Below are positions 36,020 through 46,366 of a stretch of 64,000 bases of DNA, piece by piece. Below the pieces are notes generated by a model, which was not told the DNA's origin, did no database searches, and saw only the letters and a program-made list of their open reading frames with translations. Where the stretch lies: NCBI GenBank assembly GCA_023014365.1, contig JAEBUN010000004.1:2790001-2854000 (forward strand). The letters run 5' to 3'. The DNA comes from Lepiota brunneoincarnata (taxonomy: Eukaryota; Basidiomycota; Agaricomycetes; Agaricales; Agaricaceae). Each line of letters starts with the position of its first letter. Position 1 is the stretch's first letter. A program made the translations under genes and the position numbers.

Positions 36020-37209
36020 ATGTGTTTTATCCATCTATTCCGCCGGTTTTCAGACTGTATATTTTCCAAGCCTCACGGTCCCAGTGAAGACCCACATGAC
36101 TTCCTCTGGAAGAATACCTTTTCCTACCTTTTCATCGATCCTGCGCTCTCTCCCGTTCGTCAGAGCCCCTATCCCGTCCTATTGTCGGATAGGGCCGACC
36201 TCTTCACAGGCACAGTCAAACAGACTCCAGTATTTTGCAAGCAGTACCGACCAAAACGCACCCAACGCAACGAGGAAGTCCCCCAAAAGGTGGGTGAATA
36301 TCAGATAATACTACAAATTCTTTCTTTCTGCCTCGGCCGACGTTTTGCAATCCAGTATATCCAAGCATTGATTGACTGGAAGACTCGGTCCTTACACCCC
36401 AACATCATACCCTTGTTCGGAATCGAGGACTCACCAAACTCTTCTCTCCCGACACTCATCGTGCCACGCGTATTCGGGAATATTGTAGAATACCTGCAGT
36501 GGAAGCCGGATGCAGACGTATTGTTGCTGGTAAGATTGACAGGAAATTCTGGGACTTCCCCTCGTCACCAACACCCATCCACAATCTAGGTGTATCATGC
36601 AGCATTGGCATTGGATTACCTGCACCGCCAAGACCCTACCATTCTTCACGGCAATGTCAGAGGGGTAAGCATCTATGTGGTGTTTTAGGATTGACAAGCT
36701 CTAATCCTGTCACGATTCAAGTCAAATATCCTAGTTACCGAGGGAGGTGAGGTGAAACTCACCGACATCGGAGTCCACAACGCTCTCTTCGATCCACGAA
36801 AACTCGGTCCCAACACGTATTGGTCCGCCCCCGAGCTGTTGCTCGATGAAAACGTAGGCAATGGCAACGAACCATGCTACACGGCCGCTTGCGACGTCTG
36901 GAGCTTTGCCAGGACAATTCTGGAATAAGGGAAACTCTCTTTCCAACAAGCGCCATATTAATATGATCCCAGATTTACAGTAGAGCTGACCCTTACCGCA
37001 ATTTCCAGATTGCCGAGTTTGTTATTGCCATATATCAGCGGCAGATCTCTCCTCGGCCGCAGTGTATGACGGCTGAGTCACTTGATGGGGTCTGGCAACT
37101 GCTTGAAAGTTGTTGGAGGTTCGACCCGGCTGAAAGGTCAACAATGTCCGTAATTGTTCGGTGGCTTCGAATGTCGAGAGAGATGGAACGTTCTTTGGCG
37201 GTACTGTAG
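36020..37209 (+). pseudogene. K2-2: kinase-like gene with a lost splice donor
   Basis: All exons match K2-3. Exon 1 is open (RADLFTGTVKQTPVFCKQY), then LHPNIIPLFGIEDS, the HGNVRG loop, LTDIGVHNALF and SAPELLLDE. At about 36926 one G is missing, so the GTAAGG donor of the last intron (intact in K2-1 and K2-3) no longer exists and reading through meets TAA immediately. The final C-lobe exon (to 37207-37209) would be lost. Otherwise the copy is well preserved. Confidence 0.75.
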
Positions 37210-37459
37210 CTTCTACTGCCTTGGGTACTTATGTATAACAATGCATGGAGTAGATCAGGGGTCCACCAGGCCTGAGATTGAGTGGTGGTGGTTTACCGTG
37301 AATCTCCGGCGGCATTCGGCTCCGTACGAAAGAATGTTTAAGGGCTCGTTGCTGGCATCAATTAGTTTTCATGGGGGCCCTGGGACCCTACAACGATATA
37401 TTATGCAGTAAAAATAGTCCGGAAAGAGCCGTAGATGACATAAGACTGAGAGGTAGCAG

Positions 37460-38483
37460 AGCAGTCAATGCTCGGTGAGGCCTGCCTCGTCCGGGATGTA
37501 ATCAGTGCTTCTTGATTTTCTGGCATGCCAGCACGCATGAGCGATGTCTTTGCAAGGGATGTTTGAAGATCATACCGGATGGGAGGCTTTCTTGGACCAC
37601 CTCCTAGTCATGTGATGATAGAGATTGACGGATCGCAATCTCCCAGAACCTGGAATATGCCCTCAAGCTTCGAGTTGGAGACTCGGAATGAACATAAAAC
37701 TTACAAAAGGTCGGAAATCTGCTGGACGGACCACATTGGTGAGAAGTTCATGCCCTGCAGTAGCGAATAGTATCAGGAGTCCATTTCCTAAACAGCCACC
37801 GAGGACGCACGAAGTAGCCCGTGAGCAGTGTAAAAGACCAATGATGGTGATCAATGTCAGGACTTGCCTTTTCCGAGCATCAGCTTCAATAGATAACCTT
37901 TGTCAAATGAGGCCAGTAACTTACATGGTAACGCTCATTTGGTAAGAAGCAAACTAAGTTCAGAAGGATTAGTGTATATTCAGGGCAGAAGTTGAGATAG
38001 AAACATACATTGAAGGAATAATTAATCAGATTTTCTGCGATGCTTGCAAACATGTCAAGACTAGTCAAGATATATTCCATGTGATCAAAGACATCTGCCT
38101 TTCCATACATATCAACAACCTGAGAACAGTATCCTCGAGAGAATCGAGAGCGTACCAGATAGATCTTTGACTTGTGGCTCATAAAGCCCACGACCTGGAC
38201 ATGGGCATTTGCGGGATCAGATGAGTCGATAAGTGCCGCACAGTGATCAACGTCATAGCGGCGGAGTCCATAAACAAGTGTTTTGATAGGTTCGAGGGTG
38301 CGCTTGTGTAAGATCAGATCGCCGGAAAGAATATGGACTAGACTCGACATGGGTCAAGATTCCCGTAACCTCACTCCATTGGAGACCACTCACGGTATCG
38401 GATGGTTTTGACTTTTGGCTCCAACATAATTTTCCTGTTCAAACTTATTGATCTTCCTATGGTATGTATCCACCACTTGAAGA
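37460..38483 (-). pseudogene. CorA fragment 2 (C-terminal half)
   Basis: This holds the last exons of CorA: KVKTIRY, HILSGDLILHKRTLEPIKTL, SHKSKIYL, FDHMEYILTSLDMFASIAENLI and the membrane segments. Homology with CorA-3 stops at about 38483 in the middle of the intron and exon joining QVVD to YHRKIN, where sequence of ORF X begins. It is convergent with K2-2. Confidence 0.82.
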
Positions 38484-38489
38484 GTTTAA

Positions 38490-38879
38490 CATAGGGAATG
38501 TAACGACTCGTTTCCTGCCATTTGAGAGCTCCATGGCTGCCATATATAAGAGTATTAGATGGGAATGGATCGAAGGGTGTGGGCCCGCACAAATCGCTGA
38601 GGAACTCCCTCACTTTCGCATCATTGGCAACAACCAAAACGGCTTCAAAACACTCTTGATATACATCCTTCAACAGCTTGTCTCTCGTGTTGATGAGCTC
38701 TGTCCCTTCGCTAGTTGCCTCTCCCCCAATTGTTTCCCCTGCAATGCCTCAATCTGATCTTGGAGTTTGTTGAGGGTTTCTTTTGGCTCTCGTGCACAGG
38801 CTGTAAGGGAGAGCGACAGGAAATAACATGCAAATTTATTAAATCCACATCGGGGCACGGCCTTGGGAAAATTGGTCAT
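38490..38879 (-). CDS. Repeated unknown ORF X, copy 2
   Basis: ATG at 38879 (MTNFPKAVPRCGF); the second part reads TELINTRDKLLKDVYQECFEA, VREFLSDLCGPTPFDPFPSN and runs to the CorA breakpoint. Joined through the TTGCAG acceptor, the downstream frame starts ETIGGEATSEG. Both copies keep this second frame open with mostly conservative changes, so it was probably coding. Unknown family. Confidence 0.42.
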
Positions 38880-38956
38880 TCCGAGGGGGGTCACCAGGCC
38901 CAGTGATTTCCCTTGGAGTGACGAAGTAGGTTGATGGATCGTTGGAGAGAGCGCTG

Positions 38957-40680
38957 TGACTGATGTGACACAGTATGCTCGTTCTTGTTATCAATGCCCA
39001 ATTAGGCTTTTCCTGTCCTTACCACATTTTCTCGAGGGAATGGAGTCTCCTGGGCTGCAGTGGATGGACGCAATAGCATGCCTCTTGGCCATGCAGGAGA
39101 GTTCTATGCATACCGTGATCGGACTTATTATGTATCAATGACTGATTCGACTTGTTTACGCAGGAGACGACAAATTCGAGCGAAGGCTCTGAAATGAGAC
39201 TGCCCTGAAAGAATGTGCTATGGATCCGAACAACTCACTTCCAGTTGCTGCCCTGCCACGCGTTCTGGGCCTGATGATTATAAGATTTCATGCAACGTAA
39301 TATCGGAGCTAGGCAAGGTCGGAATCTCCGACCCAGCACCCAGGTGCTGTGAAAGGAGTAGGCTCTCGGAAATTTACAAGGCCCGAGTGGTACGGAGCTT
39401 GGCTGTAGACTGTGTATGATTTCTATTAATTGCTGAGCAGACGGTGAGGAAAGGTAAGGAACAGGGCAGGCCGAGCGCCAGACTAAAAGAAACCGAAAAC
39501 CAAACATGCTGGACATCCCACCATACTCACCTCACCTCACCGTGGCCTGGATGCTAAACCGTCGAGTCATCCAAGTGAGTAGAAATGGCATACATTCTCA
39601 TCCATTCCCAAGTCCGTGAGTAAGTCGTCTCTCTCACGCGCTGTTAAAAACACTTGCTCTGTGAGTGGCCAAACCTGCGAGGGTCGCTAATCTGGTCTGG
39701 ACTCTGCGCAGTCCATGCCCTTGATAAATGGGCGCCGCTCGGGGCTTTATATCGTGAGGCAATGATTTGATCGGTGTAGCCTGAGCGGCTCCAGGCTTTT
39801 CGTGAGGGTTTGGGTAAGAGGAGCATATGTGTCGCTTACCTGGCTTATTAGGGATGGATGAGTAGACCACCGATGAATCGGTCTTTGCAGTTGCTGCTAC
39901 GTGCACGCGAAGGGCGGGTGTGGTATCAAGTCACTTATTGTTTAGTCGTGAGGTGGAAGGGTGTGCGTTTAAGGCTGTAGACAATGGACATCCGGAGTAT
40001 CATAAGCGATATTAAACCTCTGTCGCTTCGATCATGATTTAGACCACGCGGCTTTGGGTGTTCGGATCCCCGGCCCTTGGGTTGGACTCAATAGCAGAAG
40101 AAGGGTTTTGGAGATCTATTTTATTGAACTAGCAACGATGGTGATACGCACGAATGACTCCATGTTTACTTGTCATACTGAAGCGAAAATATCGTCATGA
40201 TATATGATATCACATGCCGCCTCTCCCTGATTACGTTGATCATTCCTGAGAGCATCCCTGACCATGTACCGTTACGTTTGCGTTGAGGAAATACCTCGTT
40301 TGCAGCATATCCTCTGGGCGGCTGATGAGCAAATTGGTTATCGGTGGACTTGGCGGTGTCCACGTGCTAGGATTAGCGCAGTATGATGTTCCCTTTTACG
40401 TATTTATTATCTGTTAGACCCATTATCTTGTGTGCTCATATGGCTTCACAGGATCCCCGGAAACATCTGCCCCCGATGCATATATGTCAATGGACTGAAA
40501 AGCTCTCCATCCTCGTGTTGTAGGTGGTCCATAGTTTCGGATGTGCAACCCCGAGTCGAAAAGTTAAAAAGGATCCCGTCGGAAAGTGCAGGCAGTCTGA
40601 CCCCCAGTCGTTCTTCCTCAAACACCCCCCACCACAGCTAGCATCTCACCTGCATTTCTGGCTAGCACGTGTTTGAAGAC
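38957..40680 (+). repeat. K2 upstream block, copy 3
   Basis: Fourth copy of the block, preceding the intact K2-3. It presumably contains the working promoter, but I could not single out a TATA box. A CACGTG lies near 40665, just before the start, as in copy 2 (near 36005). Confidence 0.6.
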
Positions 40681-41873
40681 ATGTGTTTTATCCTTCTATT
40701 CCGCCGGTTTTCAGACTGTATATTTTCCAAGCCTCACGGTCCCAGTGAAGACCCACATGGTTCCCTCTGGAAGAATACATTTGCGTACCTTTTTGTCGAC
40801 CCCGCGCTCTCTCCCGTTCGTCAGAGCCCCTATCCTGTCCAATTGTCGGATAGGGCCGACCTCTTCGCAGGCACAGTCGAACAAACTCCAGTCTTTTGCA
40901 AGCAGTACCGACCAAAACGCACCAAACACAACGAGGAAGTCCCTCAAAAGGTGGGTGAATATCAGATAATGCTACAAATTCTTTCTTTCTGCCCCCGGCC
41001 GACGCTCTGCAATCCAGTATATCCAAGCATTGATCGACTGGAAGACTCTGTCCTTGCACCCCAACATCCTACCCTTATTCGGGATCGAGGACTCACCAAA
41101 CTCTTCTCTCCCGACACTCATCGTGCCACGCGTATTCGGGAATATTGTAGAGTACCTGCAGTGGAAGCCGGATGCAGACGTATTGTTGCTGGTAAGATTG
41201 ACAGGAAATTCTTGGGACTTCCTCTCGTCACCCACACCCATCAACAATCTAGGTGTATCATGCAGCATTGGCATTGGATTACCTGCACCGCCAAGACCCC
41301 ACCATTCTTCACGGCAATATCAGAGGCGTGAGCATCTATGTGGTGTTTTAGGATTGACAAGCTCTAACCCTGTCACGATTCAAGTCAAATATCTTAGTGA
41401 CCGAGGAAGGTGAGGTGAAGCTCACCGACATCGGAGTCCACAACGCCCTCTTCGATCCACGAAAACTCGGTCCCAACACGTATTGGTGCGCCCCCGAGGT
41501 TCTGCTCGATGAAAACATAGGCGATGACAACGAACCATGCTACACGGCCGCTTGTGACATCTGGAGCTTCTCCAGCACAATTCTAGAAGTAAGGGGAACT
41601 CTCTTTCCAACGATCGCTATATTAATATGATCCTAGATTTACAGTAGAGCCGACCCTTACCACAATTTCCCGATTGCCGAATTTGTTATTGCCATGTATC
41701 AGCGGCAGATCCCTCCTCGGCCGCAGTGTATGACGGCTGAGTCACTTGATGGGGTCTGGCAACTGCTTGAAAGTTGTTGGAGGTTCGACCCGGCTGAAAG
41801 GCCAACAATGTCTGTAGTTGTTCGGTGGCTTCGAATGTTGAGAGAGATGGAACGTTCGGTGGCGGTACTGTAG
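40681..41873 (+). CDS. K2-3: intact kinase-like protein with HGN catalytic loop (pseudokinase), 319 residues
   Basis: Five exons (40681-40950, 41018-41191, 41253-41327, 41385-41588, 41637-41873) are all multiples of three with phase-0 junctions, and every frame is open. The fold is that of a tyrosine-kinase-like domain: beta3 lysine at residue 74 (VFCKQY), LHPNILPLFGI, LDYLHRQDPTIL, catalytic loop HGNIRGSN (168-175) with Asn in place of Asp, TDIG (Asp188 kept), WCAPEVLL, and LLESCWRFDPAERPTM. No glycine-rich loop precedes the lysine. The first intron is 67 nt here but 66 in K2-1 and K2-2, which shows it is spliced. Without the catalytic base, ATP hydrolysis is unlikely; a scaffold or decoy role is inference. 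It is convergent with CorA-3, with 265 bp between the two stops. Confidence 0.83.
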
Positions 41874-42138
41874 CTTCTACTGCCTTGGGTACTTATGTAT
41901 AACAATGCATGAAGTAGATCAGGGGTCCCACCAGGCCTGAGATCGAGTGGTGATGGTTTACCGTGAATCTCCGGCGGCATTCGGCTCCGTACGAAAGAAT
42001 GTTCAAAGGCTTGTCGGTGGCATTAATTAGTTTTCATGGGAGCCCTGGGACCCTACAATGATTTATTATGCAGTAAAAATAGCGCAAAACATCCGGAAAG
42101 AGCCGTAGATGACATAAGACTGAGCGGTAGCAGAGCAG

Positions 42139-44693
42139 TCAATGCTCGGTGAGGCCTGCCTCGTCCGGGATGTAATCAGTGCTTCTTGATTTTCTGGCAT
42201 GCCAGCACGCATAAGCGATGTCTACGCAAGGGATGTTTGAAGAGCATACCGGATAGGAGGCTTTCTTGGCCCAACTCTTAGTCATGTGACGATAGAGATC
42301 AACACAGTCTCGCCATAACGCGAGAGTCGCGACCAGTGCAAAAACAGGGATCGCAATCTTCCAGAACCTGGAATATGCTCTTAAGCTTCGAGTAGGAGAC
42401 TCGGAGTGAACATAAAACTTACAAAAGGTCGGAATTCTGCTGGACAGACCACATTGGTGAGAAGTTCATGCCCTGCAGTGACGAATAGTGTCAGGAGTCC
42501 ATTTCCTAAACAGCCACCGAGGACGCACGAAGTAGCCCGTGAGCAGTGTAAGCGGAAGACCGATGATGGTGATCAATGTCAGGAGTCGCCTTTTCCGACC
42601 ATCAGCTTCAATAAATAACCTTTGTCAAATGAGGCCGGTAACTTACATGGTAACATTCATCTGGTAAGAAGCAGACTAAGTTCAGAAGGATTAGCGTGTA
42701 TTCAGGGCAGAAGTTGGGATGGATACGTACATTGAAGGAATAATCAATCAGATTTTCTGCGATGCTTGCAAACATGTCAAGACTAGTCAAGATATATTCC
42801 ATGTGATCAAACACATCCGCCTTTCCATACATGTCAACAACCTGAGAACAATATCCTCGGGAGAATCGAGAGCGTACCAGATAGATCTTTGACTTGTGGC
42901 TCATGAAACCCACGACCTGGACATTGGCATTTGCGGGATCAGACGAGTCGATAAGCGCCGCACAGCGATCAACGTCATAGCGGCGGAGTCCATAAACAAG
43001 TGTTTTGATAGGTTCGAGGGTGCGCTTGTGTAAGATCAGATCGCCGGAAAGAATATGGACTGAATTCGACATGCGTCAAGTAAAATTCCAGTAAGCTCAC
43101 TCCATTGGAGACCACTCACGGTATCGGATGGTTTTGACTTTTGGCTTGAACAAAATTTCCTGTTCAAACTTATTGATCTTCCTGTGGTATGTATCCACCA
43201 CTTGAAGGGCCCTGTCAACAACTTGGGAGGATATTAGACGAGGGTGACCCAAAAAGACACAAACATACTCAAGTCCAGGAGTGCGTGTACAAGTAATGAT
43301 GGATCGGCGGATTGACGAAGAACTGTATCCGGCTGACGTAGCCTTTGGGAGATAGGCGCAGTAAATTCGAGGTTCGATCGTGGGTGAATAGAGATGACGG
43401 TGCCTAAAGGGAGAGAACATGGACTCAGTTGTGGGGTTTAAGCGAGAGAAATGAGTGTTGATCACCATCTCTAAACAGAAAGAAGAACATCGGCGATACA
43501 TCGACGTTGACACGTTCCCCCTAGCCACCTAGTTCAGTAGATTGTTCCGCAGGGGACTACTTTCGATCTTACCTTTTTGAGCGCATCCAGGTTCGCGATC
43601 CGAGGGTCCTGCGGGTCATATGTCCCTCGTCTCTGTTAATACAGTCAAATCCTACCAAAAAAAAAGCAGCAGGCAATACTCACGTCGCTTTCTTGTTGCA
43701 CAAGCTGTACCAAATTGGCGGGTGTAGTAGGCTCCATTGTGACATCATTCCTGTGGAACGGAAGGATCGGCCGTCTTCGCTTTTTGAGGGTGCCGCCTTG
43801 AGGAGCAGGAGGACTATCCCTCGCAAGCGTTTTGTCATCAAATAAATCATATTCAAGAGGCTCAGGAGAAAACGATCGAGGAATATCCGGCATGAGTTGA
43901 GGCTCGTCGTCCAACTCTGTTTCTGTCAGTTGATGACACAGCACACGTAGGAATAGATGCTTCGTGTAGTAATCGGCTTTGGATCTCTTCTGGTTGTTTC
44001 CATGGAAGATATCTTCCAGTGCGAGGGGATGGAGGTCTGAGAAGAGATTCTTTTAGTTCAGACTTTGCTTGAAAGAAAGGGAATACGAAACACACTATAT
44101 TTAAGCGACAGGGCTTTAATCACATCCCAGCTCACCCCCCCAATATTGATCCACCTCACTCTAACCCAAGGCGGCCGCCGAGCAGCCGAATCATGGCTCA
44201 ACAAACCAACAAACTCCTGGTTCTTCATCCGCTGTATCGACGTGCGGATAGAAGAATAATCCGTAATCTCAATCGCACACTCCTGTCGAATATGACCATA
44301 CTGCAGATCTGCAGAAGCGCGTCTCGGGTCTACACCAGGTTCCGCACCAATGCGTCCCCCCGAGGTTAAGAACGATGTCCCACGGTGCATCGAGATCACC
44401 TTCCGCACAGTTGCCCGGAATCTCTCCTTTGGCGCCGGCTTCGTCCAATGGGGGGTCGCACTCTCGGCTTGCACTGCACCCGCCGTCTGGTCTGGGGGAG
44501 TTGAGGACTTGAATGTCTGTGCGCGCGTCGGGGAAACAGGAGGAAGGCCTCCCGAGGGCGGTACAACAGAATACGTTGGAGAAACCGCAGGTAATGAAGA
44601 GATGCTCGGCCTTGGTTCGAATTCTCGCTCCTCCTCGAAGTCCGGGGTCAGCGACCTGCCTTCAGAGTCCGTAAAGCTATTTTCGCGCGGCAT
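42139..44693 (-). CDS. CorA-3: CorA-type Mg2+ transporter, intact
   Basis: About 13 exons encode a complete CorA/MRS2-superfamily channel. Exon 1 (44693-44096) has a disordered N-terminus (MPRENSFTDSEG) and the start of the cytosolic domain (WVRVRWINIGG); exon 2 from 44036 has HPLALEDIFHGNNQKRSKADYYTKH. Then come FRDGTVISIHP, RLRQPDTVLRQSADPSLLV, RALQVVDTYHRKINKFEQEIL, LEPIKTLVYGLRRYD, the first membrane helix ITIIGLPLTLLTGYF joined across an intron to the signature GMNF, and the second helix FWKIAIPVFALVATL. The GMN motif forms the pore selectivity loop for Mg2+. The exon carrying SASYQMNVTM uses an acceptor upstream of a CCAG that only looks like one. All joins keep frame. It most likely works at the plasma or vacuolar membrane. 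Confidence 0.87.
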
Positions 44694-45700
44694 GGCCTGG
44701 TAGCTTTGGTCTTGGAGGGTTCAGCGTTGTTGGGTGCTTGAATGCTGTTGGGGGAGACAAGAAGGGGCAGTGTGGCCTCGAGGCTTGTCCGCTGGAGGCT
44801 AAGGCAAGCCAATCCAGGTACGGATTGGGAAAAAACGCCTGTGAATGCCATCAACCGTCATCCTTGCTGTCAAAAGTTCGGTGATGGGATCACCGTATAT
44901 TTAGGTTGGTAGCAACCAACTCAAGAAACCGCAGGAAAAAATAAATAAATAACCTTTGCCAGGTAACTGTTGGACTGTGGTTAAATGTCGCAGGACTTTT
45001 GCTTACCAATATATGGAACATGTTGAGAACGACAACACCGCCGAACCTTGATGCAACGGCCAAAGAAGTGTGACAGTTATGGAGGTTGCACAGCTTTGCA
45101 CCTGTTTTCTTGTATATAAGTACATATTATGATCTGCAATTTCTTCCGTATTCACGGGCGCTCTAACTTCCATCTATATCTCTACGCCCCTAAAAGTCAG
45201 AGCACATCGGGTCTTCCTTCTCCGCGAACGGTTTTCCACGTGCGAAACAAGAATGGCGCGGGACGACAAAAGGGAAACAATGGAATAAAATACTAGGGAA
45301 ACAAATGATTCTCAGGAACTACTGAGTGCAAATAACAAAAAGTAACGGGTGGGCGGGTAACCAACCCTCGTGAGGGAGGAGGGCACAAAGTGATCCGAGG
45401 CATCATGATAGCAAGGCCAGACCTCGGAGATCAGACATATACCCGCACTTGAACCATAGAAACGACAGAGTGGGTAGGGATAAGCGGGAGGAAAGGTATT
45501 AAGGAGCTTGTAGAGTAATACATGAAGGAAGACCAACAAAAGATGCAGGGAGATAGAAAGCTTGCGAAAATACGATGCGATGTGTACGTAGGGGGAAAAG
45601 GCAAAGACCGTGCATAAATTTGCATGGGGAACATAGTATTTCAGGAAAGTACCTTGTAAAAACAAAAGGCGAAAACCGACAACCTCAAAACAAACCTCCT
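44694..45700. other. Upstream region of CorA-3, duplicated
   Basis: Parts of this stretch (for example 45280-45400) are diverged copies of 49370-49510, showing that the CorA-3/CorA-4 duplication included the upstream flank. It carries no gene; the minus-strand 163-codon frame at 45312-45803 overlaps the kinase relic and looks accidental. Confidence 0.5.
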
Positions 45701-46110
45701 TAGGACCCATGATGCTGATGCGGAGACGAAGCAACGAAAACTTCCCCGCACCTTCCTTGTACATCGTCCAACTTCTTAATCTTAAGCTTCTCCTGCCCAT
45801 CAATCACCGGCTGTCCTGCGACAGTGTCGCGATGATTCGCAACGGCGACATGCTCCCGTTAATGGCCGTGCACCATTCCCATTCGATTTATCCGACGACA
45901 GAGCGCCCCAAAAAACACCATTGACTCTCTAGACCTCAACAAATGCGATATCATCACCAAACCCCAGTACTCAGAATCGACACCGTAGAAATAGTGTTCG
46001 AACTCCAATAGTTCAGCGGTTTCCCCGACCCCTTTGGCGGATATAGTCGGGCATGAGTATATCAAAACCATTCACGTCGTTTGTTGCGGTTGGCAGCTGG
46101 ACGAAAGAAC
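45700..46110 (-). pseudogene. Relic of the PX-AGC kinase 3' end
   Basis: On the minus strand this matches the end of the kinase gene at 49.85-50.63 kb: RPAANRNKRRE near 46095, then after a deletion pieces of AELLEF (parent SLNYSS in another frame), LRSRES, ANHRDTVAGQP and SSPHQHHGS. Frames are broken. It marks the right edge of the segment duplicated with CorA-3. Confidence 0.8.
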
Positions 46111-46366
46111 ATCTAAAGCAAGTCGTTTGTCAGAGATTACGCGAAAACCGGGAATCGTTGAACTGTCAGCTGATATACAGAAGTGAAGCGGCGATGAGTT
46201 GAGCAGAGCAGTAGAGGTTGAAGGTCGGCCGGGTTTGAGGAGGGCATCAACTAGGGTATCCATGCCGGCCGTGAGACCTTATAATGGCTTATTATGCAGC
46301 AAAAATGACACCAATAACAATGAAACGCGACTATCACTCCAAACCAGGAGGGATGTCTTTTTCAAG

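Noticed and set aside
40951..41017. Apparent frameshift in K2-3 near 40990
   Set aside because: The extra base lies in the first intron (67 nt here, 66 nt in the other copies); after splicing the frame is intact.
42640..42700. Splice acceptor CCAG before ATGAAT in CorA-3
   Set aside because: The same position reads CCAA in the other CorA copies, and an acceptor 14 bases upstream gives the family sequence SASYQMN in all of them.
17300..44000. Transposon origin of the repeated blocks
   Set aside because: The repeats contain cellular gene pieces (kinase-like, CorA) and I found no reverse transcriptase, transposase, long terminal repeats or target-site duplications.
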